In this document: piece after piece, positions 11,401 through 21,871 of the stretch
Layout: each line of letters opens with the position of its first letter
Position numbering within the stretch: position 1 is the first letter of the stretch
NCBI GenBank assembly: GCA_030737875.1
Contig: CM060910.1
Coordinates: 631,891,303-631,955,302 of the forward strand
DNA from: Allium sativum
Lineage: Eukaryota > Streptophyta > Magnoliopsida > Asparagales > Amaryllidaceae
Direction of reading: 5' to 3'
DNA length: 64,000 nucleotides
Program-made: the position numbers and the translations under genes
The notes under the pieces: model-generated
What the model was told of the DNA's origin: nothing
Databases searched by the model: none
Seen by the model: only the letters and a program-made list of their open reading frames with translations

Positions 11401-13469
11401 TGTAGCCGAGGAGGGGGTAGGGATATTTTTGGGTCAGTTATGGAAGGAAATGTTTTGAGGGTTTCAGTGATCTCATGAGGGATAAGTGGAGTGTCATTCA
11501 CTGTGTGTTCATTTACAGTGATAGCTTGTAAACAAAGCATCATGGTTAACTGGCCATCGCTACTTTCTTTGTCCAACCTTTTTTTGTCAACAAATTTCAG
11601 ATCATCTTGCCTGCTACCCTGCCACATATAGTCCTTGTCATTATACTGAAATTTAACTTGCAACTTCTCCAGATTAAGAGTAACCTCTCCCAAGCCTTTC
11701 ATCCACTGTGCCCCCAATACCACTTGGCATCCTTCTAAGGGAAATAGCAGTAAATCGACTGGCATAGTACACCCTTGACACTTCAAAAGCACTTCCTTAC
11801 ATATGCCAGAATTTTTCAATTTTTCCCCATTGGCCACTGTGACTTCAAACACCTTTGTCTCATCTATCTTCAACCCCAATTTCCGTGCTAAACTTTCATT
11901 GATAAAACTATGTGTGGAGCCTGAATCAATCAATATTTGCACCTGTTTGCCCTGAATGTGTCCATTAACCTTGATGGTTGATAGTGCTGGTATACCACAC
12001 AAAGCTTGTAGTGTGATAGATAATGTCTCTTGAATATTGGCGTCGGCTATTTCAAGTTCTTGTACACTGTCATCAATTTCTTCATCGTATGGGGGTAGAA
12101 TTCCTTCCAGTATATAAACTTGGGGACCCTTACACTTGTGATCACGTGTCCACCTTTCCTTGCAAGTGTAACACAATCCTTGCCTTCTCCTTTCAATTAT
12201 CTGGCTTGGGGTCAACCCTCTTCTTTTAGCTTGTTCTTCGGCTGAGTTGTTTTTAGGTTCAAGTGGAGTATTCTCTGGTACGTTGGATTTGTTTGGTTGT
12301 GATACCAAATTAATTGGGTTTTTAGGTATGGTGCTGTGATGAGAGGAGTTTTTGGCCTGTTTTTTGGAGAGGAGGTACTTGGTTTCATACATCTTGGCTA
12401 AAGACACGACTTCTTTAAAATCATGGGGTCGTGAAGTCATTACGTCATATCTAATTTCTTCTTTCAATCCACCAATAAATCTGTCTAACAAGAACTTGGC
12501 TGGCAGTGTCTCAAGCGCACTCTTCAACTGTTCAAATTTATTGAGGTAAGCCCTCACAGTGGTAAGTTGCTTGAGTTTGCATAGGGTTTCATATGGTCTC
12601 TCCATCTCTTCAGGGTTGAAGCGAACCAGCACCTCTTCTTTGAACACTGCCCAGGTTGCTGCATGCTCCACTGTCCCTATATACCAATAGTACCATTGCA
12701 ATGCCTCTCCCCTTAAGGCAAATGCACAAATCTCCACCCACAAAAGCTCATCAGTTCGGTGGAATCTAAAATACTGCTCCACCTGTCTCAACCAGTTGGC
12801 AACGTCCTCTTCCCCCGAGAAGGTAGGAAAGTCAATTTTTATGGAATAGTGTGGGTATGGATTAGGAGGGAGTGGCGGGTATTGATATGGGTAGAGGAAA
12901 GGTTGCTGATAGTAAGGTTCTTGATTGACAATGGGTGGATTTCTAGGTGGTAGGAGGTTTCTTGGTGGTGGTAAAGCATTTCTTGGAGGCTGCATTGGAG
13001 GAAATGGTGCATTTTGTCTGGGTGGTGGAGGTGGTGGTACATTTAGTGGTGGTTGATTTTGAATTGGTGGTGGAGGTGGTGGTACATTCGGTGGTGGTTG
13101 ATTTTGAATTGGTGGTGGAGGTGGTGGTACATTAGGTGGAGGTTGAATTAGGGTGGGTGGATTGTTGGATTGGGTCATGGTTAGGGTTTCGATCATATCG
13201 GCAAGCCGACCTAACCTCTGATCAACGTCCTCCCACTTCTTGTTCATCGACTCCATGCCCTGCTCCAAACCTCGATTAATCTCCTCCTGCCTTTGGAATA
13301 GTTCAGTGTCAGGATCAACATTCTGGTGGTGGTGGTCGTGGTCGCCTTCATCGTGGACCCCGTCAGTCGAACCGATCTCAGAATGCCGCTCTGATACCAA
13401 ATTGGCAGGATCAATTGGGTTTTTATCATTGGCCATGGTTTTTAGGGTCTGTGGAATAACGTCGAACAC
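8445..13469 (-). CDS. gag-pol: Gag-pol polyprotein of chromovirus E, intact
   Basis: A single frame of 1674 codons without a stop. Order by approximate residue: acidic/His-rich start; three Pro-rich repeats (107-150); retrotransposon Gag domain (215-370); zinc knuckle-like CYTCKERWTRDHKC (about 430); aspartic protease with DSGSTHSF (about 513); reverse transcriptase with FFDD (about 855); RNase H beginning ECDACGNG (about 1000); integrase HH-CC (1190-1230) and D-D-E core ending in YHPQSDGQTE (about 1350); chromodomain with EEASWED (1540-1600). The start could be the first Met (13469) or the Met at residue 12 (13436). Both lie inside the 5' LTR, and the frame reads through the primer site. The C-terminus reads through the polypurine tract and ends in the 3' LTR. 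Key catalytic residues are all present. Gag-pol without a frameshift is usual for this clade. Confidence 0.95.
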   Translation of the reverse strand: MFDVIPQTLKTMANDKNPIDPANLVSERHSEIGSTDGVHDEGDHDHHHQNVDPDTELFQRQEEINRGLEQGMESMNKKWEDVDQRLGRLADMIETLTMTQSNNPPTLIQPPPNVPPPPPPIQNQPPPNVPPPPPPIQNQPPLNVPPPPPPRQNAPFPPMQPPRNALPPPRNLLPPRNPPIVNQEPYYQQPFLYPYQYPPLPPNPYPHYSIKIDFPTFSGEEDVANWLRQVEQYFRFHRTDELLWVEICAFALRGEALQWYYWYIGTVEHAATWAVFKEEVLVRFNPEEMERPYETLCKLKQLTTVRAYLNKFEQLKSALETLPAKFLLDRFIGGLKEEIRYDVMTSRPHDFKEVVSLAKMYETKYLLSKKQAKNSSHHSTIPKNPINLVSQPNKSNVPENTPLEPKNNSAEEQAKRRGLTPSQIIERRRQGLCYTCKERWTRDHKCKGPQVYILEGILPPYDEEIDDSVQELEIADANIQETLSITLQALCGIPALSTIKVNGHIQGKQVQILIDSGSTHSFINESLARKLGLKIDETKVFEVTVANGEKLKNSGICKEVLLKCQGCTMPVDLLLFPLEGCQVVLGAQWMKGLGEVTLNLEKLQVKFQYNDKDYMWQGSRQDDLKFVDKKRLDKESSDGQLTMMLCLQAITVNEHTVNDTPLIPHEITETLKTFPSITDPKISLPPPRLHDHKIPLLPQSKPVCLRPYRHSYHIKNELEKIVKEMLEAEIIRPSNSPYSSPVVMVRKRDGTWRMCIDYRSLNSQTIKDKFPIPLIEDLFDELHGSKFFSKLDLRSGYHQIRMNEDDIYKTAFKTHEGHYEFRVMPFGLVNAPSTFQSLMNEAFRPYLRQFVLVFFDDILVYSKNWSDHLNHLKVTFQTLAQNSLKIKLSKCHFAKTSIQYLGHIISGEGIAADPDKVDAVQSWPIPKNLKALRGFLGLTGYYRRFIKNYGIIAKPLTSLLKKDSFKWCEAATLAFNQLKQCLINPPILTLPDFSLPFTLECDACGNGVGAVLTQRNKPIAYLSKALHGKNLELSTYEKELLAIIIATKRWGQYLMGRKFIIRTDHQSLKHLLTQRLTTGLQHKWMAKLHGFDYTVEYKSGRENIVADSLSRRSVEDKNEEQLFDITMVTTPWFDELKKALTESVWYKKQLQKAKSNELSEKYKAVEDMLYYKGKLLVDHNLLSLIHILISEHHSTPLGGHAGIKATVKRLRQVFYWKKMKLHVEQFVKACEECQRNKHENVMYPGMLQPLPIPERIWTDLSMDFITCLPKSQRFTVIFVVVDRLSKYAHFFPLSHPYTAKDVALVFFQGVFKLHGLPATIVSDRDSIFLSKFWQELFKLQGSKLKFSTAYHPQSDGQTEVVNKILECYLRCFTCHKPHEWSNWLAIAEYWYNTTWKVSTNTTPYKAVYGVDPPTLLSYVPNTAKVEQVEEHLYSRDLVLQFLKDSLKIAQERMRRFANKKRTERVFEIGDWVFLKLQPYKQITARNQKTHKLSSKFYGPYKVIEKVGEVAYRLQLPEQAKIHPVFHVSQLKKKIGDRVFVQQDAPSFVEEIVEQPERIMDRRIVPRNNDAVVQVLIKWKDKPEEEASWEDYWPLIRRFPTLDLGTRSILEGERGCNGQSLLSWTKGWIIDKSFSGNSSVQALSRSSSEDGQSSSGKVLDREATLSRPLVHEGNT
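8628..8642 (-). promoter_or_regulatory. Polypurine tract of E
   Basis: GAAGGGGAGAGGGGT on the minus strand, directly abutting the 3' LTR. It is also translated as part of gag-pol (GERG). Confidence 0.9.
13021..13150 (-). repeat. 45-bp coding tandem repeat in E Gag
   Basis: Nearly three units of 45 bp (13021-13065, 13066-13110, 13111-13150), each encoding a PPPNVPPPPPPIQNQ-like block. It adds a polyproline linker upstream of the Gag domain and is likely length-variable between copies. Confidence 0.9.
13388..13399 (-). promoter_or_regulatory. Primer binding site of E (initiator Met tRNA)
   Basis: TGGTATCAGAGC on the minus strand, three bases inside the 5' LTR. It matches the 3' end of plant initiator methionine tRNA. 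It is read in frame as VSE of gag. Confidence 0.93.
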
Positions 13470-14359
13470 TTGCGTGGATTATCAGAGTACACAGGAAAGA
13501 GGTGGAATTGGTTAAAAGAGGACAGAATCTGGAAATTAGGTCAAGGATGATGGGTACTGAGGAGAAATAGCAGGAATTAAGGGGATTTGAATGAAGAATA
13601 AGGGTGTTTGTGGAATTGACAGAGGAGGAAATACAAAGAAACTGTATTACCGCAGGGGATATCAAGAATGTATCAAGCACCGAATCAAAACTATCAATTT
13701 CTGAAAGAACTGTGAACAAATATACTCAGCAAAATCTCCATCAATTAACTCTTTCAAGGCAAACTTAACTAATACTAACAATTAAGTAACAAGAATTAAC
13801 TGGAAAGATAAAATAACAATGGTGCAGGAAAAATTAAAAGAACAGGAAAGGAAAAGATAACAAGTCTGAAGAGGTATAATTTGCACAAGAACTGAAATAA
13901 CCAACGAGATATTGCTTCAAAATTTGACCACTTCTTTCATTAACAACTTCAGGCAACACTTTGTACAGTTTTATACACAGCATTTTTCCTCAACTAACAG
14001 GCCTACATTATTACCACTGCCCATTAACATAACCATGAATTGTAAAGCCCATTAACTCATAACACTTCACAAGTTTGCCCAGGTTTTGCATGGACCCGAA
14101 TTAATTGTCAAAAACACCAAATATCAGTGTGCACGTGCACAAGCATGCACACTGATACACTGTTATCCCATCTTCCTCAGGTGTTACCTTCATGAACCAG
14201 GGGTCTTGACAGAGTTGCTTCTCTATCCAGCACCTTCCCCGATGAACTCTGACCATCTTCTGATGAACTACGACTGAGAGCTTGCACACTTGAATTTCCA
14301 GAGAAAGACTTGTCTATAATCCACCCTTTTGTCCATGACAACAAAGATTGGCCGTTACA
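13403..14359 (-). repeat. 5' LTR of E
   Basis: 957 bp, matching the 3' copy. It contains the TATA box (13969-13975) and, near its inner edge, the first 22-23 gag codons. Confidence 0.95.
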
Positions 14360-14364
14360 ATCAT

Positions 14365-16490
14365 TACAAAAAAAAAAACTCCAAAGAAAATCCAAGTTAA
14401 TGAAAGCTGTTACTGGGATCCAATCGAAAACTCTCCATCTTAATCTAACGTCATGGTAAGTATTTATACGAAATACTATTTTGAATACTGTTTTAAACCC
14501 TAATCCCAAGTTGTCTGTTGTGGCTACTATCTAATTAAACTGGACGCTAATCTTCTATCTATTTGACCTATTCTGCTTGCTTTATTATCAATGTTGTTTC
14601 CTTTCATATTCTTTTCATTCAAGTTCTTTGTGAAGTTGAAAAGGTAATCATTTTGGATTAAACAGTAAACGCCCAATTACCTATAATTTGACTATCATAT
14701 TTACAATTTTCTTTCTTGTTAATAAAACATTAGTGTTACCTTTTATTTCTTCAGTTTGTGCTAGAGAATTCCAATTCAAAACTAGTTGAGCATAAGTTAT
14801 ATGTTGAAATGTCTAAAACAGTATAGCTGTTTTTTAGTGCGGTAAATTTATTTTTAGCTTTACAAGCAGCTAAAAAAATTTGATGAAATTGGTTGTGGAT
14901 TGTTATTGATTTAACACACTGTATAACTTACTATTTAAAACCTGCAGCATGGTAAGTGGATATGTGATACTATATTAGTGTATTTTTTTAGATACCTTTA
15001 TTGATTGATTTTTTTTTATTGTGACATAAATTCAATAAATATTTGGTGTCAATAATATTTTGTACTTTGATTTAGTTAGCCTGCTTTAGGTAAATGAGTG
15101 AGAGAAGTGACATTATCTACTGATAGAGTTGTACATGTTTATCGTCACTTTTGCAAACTACTTTTAATGGAGAGGATTTCTCTCTCACATTTTAATATCC
15201 TTTTGTGGTTGCTAATGGCGATATGATTATATCATATGGATGGGCATAGAAATAATGAGATGTATAGGATATTGCATGCATTTTTATGCATGTTATGATA
15301 AGAGCAACTTGCATGTTATTGGTATCGAGTGATGCATAGACATATTGTAACTTTTTACTTCCGAGTAATTGGGTGATTTCTTTTTAATGTATCAAGGGTG
15401 AAGTAAAACCATTGGATAATAATTTAAGGTGTAAAATTCCAATAAAACTTATTAAAAGTTCAAAGTACCTTTATTGGATTTGACTCTTAAACGGTAATTC
15501 AAACTGCAATCCCCAAGCCCTCCACATGCAAATAAGGAACAAGTTCTAAGCGAACAATTTCAAAGCGAAGTCCATGCAAATTTTTTTATTTAACTGTTAT
15601 TATGCAGTGACCCTTATTAAAAGTCTTTGGTATTTATTGATTTAAAAAATAAATGAAACAACTTGAAGTTTTTATTGTAGAAACAGATCATATATTTCAA
15701 GTATTAGCAACTAGAGTTCCAAAAAGAGTTAGTGGTAACATAATTGAACAAAATCACGAGTAAATTAAGCGTGAGACCCTGCTATTATGATTTATGATAA
15801 GTACATTAATTTTTACCTTAATATATCTTGTTAGGGAAGATCTTTATCTCCCAAAAATACATTTACTTAAATAGCAACCAACAATTTTATCGTTCTGCAT
15901 AAAATTGTTTGCAAAATGTTCGGAACTATCAAGTACTCCTTACTAGACTTTTTTTCCTTTGAATGTTGCAAACCTTATTGGATTTTTTTTTTTTTTTTTT
16001 TTTTTTGGTCTTTGATTATAGTTATATCACCTTGACATTGTTTTGCCTCTACAGTACGGAACATGATTGTACAAAAATAACTAATAAAGTCGAGCATACA
16101 AATAAGGAAGATCCATCTCTTGTCACGAAGCATGGTAGATATGTATTTTTAATACAATATGTATGATAAATCACTATTTACTTATGTTATGTATGTATGA
16201 TTTCTACTATCAATTGCAGATGCTACTAAAGATCTATTCAAGCATACCAGCTTAGACGCCACCTGAAAAGAGGTTATTTTTCTTTCTAATTGATTATTAA
16301 ATAGTTCAACACTCGACTTCTCATTTCAACTAAATTTGAGAATTTTGTGCGAAAGAAGCTTTAAAATATCTGGTTCAGTAATCAATATCTCGCTCTCTCT
16401 CTCTCTCTGTCTATATATACATGTATACATACATACATGTATACATACATACATACATATATATATACATACATATATATATACATATAC

Positions 16491-16534
<44 letters not shown>

Positions 16535-17993
16535 TTTGGGGGGAGGGGGTGTGGAAGGTCAATCCATACTTATTTACATATGTTAATTCGGGGAAAAAGA
16601 GATTAAGGTGAAAATTCGATCATATAATAAGCAAGGTAGAAGCAAACAATTATACATAACACGTGTTTTTATTGAAAACAACAAGGCTGTCGAGCAAAGA
16701 ATTTAGTAACTTCCCCAGCAATGCACACTATCATGACAATGAGTTCAAACTTATGTATATATATCCACTAGTCGCTAATCACACCTTAACAAAAATAACA
16801 ACTTTGAACTTGTATGCATTTCACCTTAAATGTAAACCATAATCTATGGAGATACAGTCTTTTCAAAGACTTGAACACAACATGCAATGATTACAAAATT
16901 TATGATGATGTAAACGCTATAAGCATAGGACTCTCGGACCTGAAAACAACAACAATTTATCTGGTGCATAATCAAAGTTTTATTTTCTGGATGTTGAAAT
17001 AGATGGAGTGTTCCTCTTCGATAAAAATTCCCCTTTCTATCCACATGCTCCTATAGGCAGACAAAGGTTAAAAACAAACAGATTCGTTTACAGAAATAAT
17101 TATATGTATGATCCAATCTCGACTAATCGACTAATCGAGTGTCGTTATAAAACTGGTTTGATGCTGCACATTAAAAAGAGAAATAAACATAAGATGATAC
17201 ATGACATAAGATAAAAGAAACAAAACTACCATGTATGTTGATATCATGTCTGGTATGATGTTTTTTAAGATCAAATAATTATATATACTTAGCATTCTTT
17301 AATGTAAGAGTGTATGTAAACCACATACTTAGTGTTGGAAAAATAAATATAAATGGCAGCAGAAGGTTTGATTTCAAGGGAACAAGATATCTTTTTAATG
17401 CTTACACTGGTTTCATGTGTTTTATCTGCTGTATGTTTTTAATTCTTTATCTATGTGTTTCATGTATTAAATGAAGCAAGTTTTTGAATATATTGTTTTT
17501 TGCTTTTATTACGAGGAAAACACATTAATTACTAAACTCTTCACTATTAGCAAGAAATTCCTACTGCATGAACATCGTAACAAAACATGGATACAAAAAC
17601 GTTTAAAAAGAAAACAGAAAGAGTAAAACACAAGCATGGGAACGAACTTATATACAATCTTTTATTGTATCAAATGATGTTTCCTTGCTGCAAAAGCTTT
17701 TTGTAGTAGTTTTCTATGTCATCATTTTTTTCCATCTTTGGTCTTGATCGGTGATGATAGGTTTTGAGAATGTATTAGGTTATGTTCGGCTTGAAACTGA
17801 GTTTTGTGTTTTATATTTCCAGTATGCATTTCAAAAAATGCAGGAGAGGAGAAAATTGTGTTTTTCAAAAGATGTAGAAGATGAAGAAGTGAAAAATCTT
17901 TAGCATTACAACAACTGGTAAAAGAAGATTTTTTTTTTTGATATTTTCAAAAAGGCAAAACTGAGAACTCAAATTGAAAACCAAATGGATGCT
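14365..17993. other. T1 interior without a recognised gene
   Basis: AT-rich, intron-like sequence. A T24 run lies at 15983-16006. 16050-16140 and 16221-16265 look like short exons bounded by AG and GT (for example KEDPSLVTKHGRY, and DATKDLFKHTSLDAT before a TGA), but I cannot assign them; they may be upstream captured exons. The minus frame at 14177-14509 is only LTR E read into the flank. Confidence 0.4.
16384..16535. repeat. Compound TC/TA/CA/TG microsatellite
   Basis: (TC)n, then ACATACAT and TATA runs, then (TG)n ending near 16534. Reading frames across it on both strands are artefacts. Confidence 0.9.
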
Positions 17994-17996
17994 TAA

Positions 17997-18294
17997 GGCA
18001 CCGTTTGGCTTGTCATTTTTAGTTTTGAGTTTTCTTTTATACAAAAATGTGATAGTCATGTGTATTGTTGGAAAACAAACAATTTTGAAAAATTAAATTA
18101 ACATGTCAAATAGAAAACACGTTTATTTTATTTTTTGCGTTTTGGAAGGTAACAAAGGTACAAAAAACAACTCAACTCTTCCATCATTTCGCAATGGCTA
18201 AGAATTGTACATCTTAATCATATTTCTTAATAAAGCGTGCTATTTATAAGTGGAAGTTGAAAACACAAAAATCAAAACGAAACCAAACGGGTCC
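17997..18294. mobile_element. Tourist-like MITE (PIF/Harbinger type)
   Basis: 298 bp with ends GGCACCGTTTGG and CCAAACGGGTCC, that is, terminal inverted repeats GGCACCGTTTGG/GGACCCGTTTGG, flanked by the 3-bp duplication TAA (17994-17996 and 18295-18297). TAA/TTA duplication and a GTTTGG terminus are hallmarks of Tourist MITEs. Non-coding. Confidence 0.75.
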
Positions 18295-18679
18295 TAATTT
18301 TCTCCCTACTTCCATTTTTATTTTTAATTTAAAACATTATGGGAATTGTGAATCTAAATATGTATGTTAAATTTGTTAGTATAAATTGGATGTGGTTTCT
18401 TGTCGTGGTTTTAAGTAAGTTCGAATAGGAATGTAAATCGAATCGTAAAGGGATGAATCCGCTTTGAATTATGATTTAAGTCATAAGATTTTCGACAATA
18501 GTGTTATATATAAACCCGATGGAAATATTCTGAATTGTATTATGTAATTGACGTTGAAATTGTATAGCCCTGTAGTAAGCCTTACATATTCGTGAAATAT
18601 ATGGTTGCATGCTTAGGGTTAGGTCATATTATTTTGTTATGCATGAACGGTTCACTGACAGCTAATTATATATCTACAG

Positions 18680-19259
18680 TACTTCAATCAAATTTTGACA
18701 GCAGTACTTAAGGTGTTGGATAATTCCGATTCATCAGCTAGGGAACTAGCTCTTTCGTTGATTATGGAAATGCTTAACAATCAGGTTTTAAAGTATCTTT
18801 ATATATTTTTTGGTATATATTAATATCCATTTGTTTACTCATTTGTAACTATTTTTTTTTAGAAAGATGCGATGGAATATTCTTTTGAGATTGTTATCGA
18901 AAAGTTATTACATGCAGCAAAAGATGATGTTGCAAAAGTATTGTGCTTCTTACTTTATAGGTTCAAGTTGTCGTATCTTATTAGATAACGCTACTTCTAT
19001 TTCTAAGTATATTGCTATACAGGTTTCAAGTGAGAGACACCAATGCTTTACTACTGTATTAACTCAGTACGATCCATTTGAATCTCTTACTGTATGTAAA
19101 TTAACTTGATTTATATTTTTATTTGAAAATAACACAATATCATGATATTCTTTAGTAACTTTTTCCAATTCATGTCGTTTGCATGCACAGGTAATTGTTC
19201 CATTACTGGTTAGCGATGATGTGAAAACACTGGTTATTTGCATTAATTGCCTGACCAAG
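18680..19259 (+). pseudogene. CLASP: Captured CLASP exons (four), microtubule-associated protein fragment
   Basis: Four consecutive exons with consensus splice borders: 18680-18784, 18863-18937, 19023-19091 and 19191-19259, all phase 0. They translate to YFNQILTAVLKVLDNSD.., KDAMEYSFEIVIEKLLH.., VSSERHQCFTTVLTQYDPF.. and VIVPLLVSDDVKTLVICINC... This follows, in order and with the same exon lengths in codons (35, 25, 23, 23), the C-terminal region of plant CLASP, a TOG-repeat protein that stabilises microtubules at the cortex. All four are open. The exons before and the last exon after (LVGRLSQEE-type) are missing, so no complete protein can come from here. It lies inside the probable CACTA/Helitron block, so transposon capture is the likely origin. 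Confidence 0.85.
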
Positions 19260-21125
19260 GTATTTTTATCTTCATTTGTTGATATTAGTATTTCAGAAAT
19301 TTGCACACTCCCGAATCTGAGGTTTGCTACTAATATTTCTTTGTACCCATTGTGAGATTCATCTAACTGTGTTGATAAGCTTCTTTCTACTTGGTTTTTT
19401 TTTTTTAACCTTGGATTCAGAATATTTGAACCTTTTTCACTTCGTTGTGCTACCTTTTTTATGATGAAATCATTATTCGTCTTGTTTAGCAACTGTATCA
19501 TACCAGTTGTAATGGTAAATATTTGAAATGTGAGTTTGTGCTAGTTGCAATTTGTCAAACTGCTTCAGCAACACACACTATAGCATAGAATTCAGACTTT
19601 AACACAAACTATTTAGCTTTTAACCTTGTGCATTGGTTCTGTCATCATTCAGATCAACTCTTTTGGACTAGTTATTATACAATTCTTTAAGTAGCAATGA
19701 TTGAGTAATAATGTTGCATTGTTTTCTTAAATTCTTTGCAAAATCTTATTACATGACAAATGTGCTAATATCCTATATTTGCTTTGATGCATACCATTTG
19801 TATGTCTTCAATATAGTACTTCATATCAATAACCGTTTATGTTCTATGCAGCCGACTATTATTTTGTACAATTTTTTTAGAGATGTGAATGTAATAGTTG
19901 ATGTATTTTCCTATATTTAATTGTGGCATAATAAATATTTAGGATGCACTATATTTACGCTGACTAGCAAAGACTAAATGGACATGTACACTTGTTTATG
20001 GCATGATTATGCGATATAGATCATGATAGTTTGTCATTAGTACACATGAGGTTATATGATCTATGAAATTCATTATATGGTAAAATTTGACCCATTCAGT
20101 TTATCTACTTATCTATTGGTTGGAAATATATCTTGCATTAGCTTTTGAATATTATGGTTAGGTAGTTTCTCAATAGATGATGTATTTATTGCTTATGTTT
20201 GTTCAGCGTGAAATATGCTAAGCCTGAAACATTTTGTACAGTACTTTGACCTACTCAAGAACTTCCATTAGTAGCATTTGGATCACACATGGAAAATGCT
20301 AGGGATAATGATTTTACCATCTGAGATGACATGGAAGTATAAGTTACAGAGTTCGAAGCTATGATGATATTGATAAGGCTGCTAATGGCAAGACTGGCGA
20401 GACATCATCAAAAATACTTACCCATTTATGTGGGGCTAAATTTAAAGCTGAGATTCTAGAAAGGAGGTCACAATGGAAAGGGAGATGATGTGCAAGTGCA
20501 ACCCCATGTCATTTTAAAGAACAAGCTGCTATTTATCTTTGTTGCAACATGCAAGTTGAGAAAGCTGAAGCATCAAACTCCAGGCTCATGAAAGTAAAAA
20601 CTGGTTACTTGGTTGATACATTTTCATAACAACATTAAGCACGTCAGTGCATAGCTTAATTCTTCTCTGTTGTAGTTTGTCCATTTATATTTTTGTCTGA
20701 TTTTCTGTAACATTTAATACTTGCAAGTTTTTAACTGGTGACAAAATAGTTGATATGAATATTATGGCCATGTATGCTTATTTATTCTAATACCATGAAA
20801 TTTATCTATATTTAGTTTAATTTGCACATCAGTATATTAAAGTGCTAATTCTTTTTTTTTTTTTCTATAAATTGATTTTATTAGGGGCGCATAGTTGTGT
20901 CTTTCTTGCTTTAGGTTGAATTAAAGGGTCCTACGTGGCTGATGTATTATTTGGGGCTGTTTCAGTACAAAATATGCCCCTGCATATTATTAAGGACGCC
21001 AGTTTTAAAGGCTTTTCTTCATTTGCCCCTCATTCTTTTAGGGGCAGCTTTATTTGATTATGTGCCCCTATTGTGAACAATTGTGGCTTTCGTAAACGTC
21101 TCTACTACTTTTGTTTATGGTAGTG
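19260..21125 (+). other. T1 right part; unassigned coding-like patch and subterminal repeats
   Basis: 20375-20620 reads for a while like coding sequence (AANGKTGETSSKILTHLCG, then after a stop EQAAIYLCCNMQVEKAEAS), but I do not recognise it. 20880-21125 contains at least five GGGGC/GCCCC words and the TGGTAGTG end. Confidence 0.4.
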
Positions 21126-21802
21126 ACACAAGTTACCTAAGTGTCTTTTATACTAAATTGAACGTTACAGCTAAAAGAATAACCATATGTTGATATAAAT
21201 TAAACGTTACAGCGTGAAGTTATAGTGGGCAAATAATAAATGACATGTAGAGCACAAATTCATTTACAATAAACATTCAACTGTAGCTGGTCAAATTACC
21301 ACTTGGTTGAAAGCTTCCCTTTGGCCATCATAATCTTCAAAGCATCTTCCAGAATTTTCTGGTCTTCCTCAAACTGGCAGAGACAATGTTAAGAAATGTA
21401 ATTAGACATCGTTCATCACTATATGTTGTCAGTAATGTCCTTATCAATCAGTTTGTAACACAAAACACCAATGCAAGCAGCATGAAATACAACAAAATCT
21501 GTATAGTAACACTTTCATTTTATAGCATTGCCAGTTCAAAAACCGCCACTGTTGAATCACTATACTGCTCGTTGCTTAAGTGAACCCCATGTACTGTATA
21601 GTTTGAAGGCATGGAATCTGAAAGTCAAAACCAAAAAATTAAAAGGAAATAGCAGATGTGATTGACCTTTTTTTTCCATGGTGATACTCTGACAACATCA
21701 GCCATAGCTAGTGGTGCCTAATCATGTCCATTGCCTCGTGTGTAACCATCAAACTAAGTTGTATAGGAAGTCTACATGACTTATTTAGTAAGACAAATGA
21801 GC

Positions 21803-21871
<69 letters not shown>

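Larger units (their letters stand above)
7671..14359 (-). mobile_element. Complete young Ty3/gypsy chromovirus E (Reina-like)
   Basis: A complete element of 6689 bp on the minus strand. The two LTRs are 957 bp each and I could find no difference between them by eye. A 5-bp target duplication ATCAT lies at 7666-7670 and 14360-14364. It has a primer site (13388-13399), a polypurine tract (8628-8642) and one uninterrupted gag-pol frame with a C-terminal chromodomain. The zinc-finger style (CYTCKERWTRDHKC) and the single gag-pol frame resemble the Reina clade, though the clade call is an inference. It sits inside T1. Everything needed for retrotransposition appears present, so it may be active or have moved very recently. 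Confidence 0.93.
7343..21125. mobile_element. Probable CACTA-type element T1 carrying CLASP exons
   Basis: The left end reads CACTACCAACTTTGG and the right end reads TTTATGGTAGTG, giving an 8-bp terminal match (CACTACCA). Near both ends a GGGGC word recurs in both orientations: about 7364 and 7420 on the left, and several copies at 20883-21070 on the right, as expected of CACTA subterminal repeats. The outermost copies even share AGGGGCACA. The 3-bp flanks do not match (ATG and ACA), so the exact ends are not proven. No transposase is seen. It would be a non-autonomous element that picked up host gene exons and was later hit by chromovirus E. Confidence 0.45.

Noticed and set aside
14177..14509. 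110-codon minus-strand frame
   Set aside because: It is the gag-pol tail encoded in LTR E read from flanking DNA; the same applies to 7546-7737 at the other LTR.
16336..16611. Frames of 61-91 codons on both strands
   Set aside because: They translate the compound microsatellite.
17755..17990. A second MITE left of the Tourist element
   Set aside because: GTTCGGCTTGAAACTGAGTTTTG and the complement of CAAAACTGAGAACTC are only loosely alike and no flanking duplication was found.
18867..19109. 80-codon frame starting MRWNILLRLL
   Set aside because: It is the wrong frame across two CLASP exons and an intron; the CLASP frame with splice sites explains the region.
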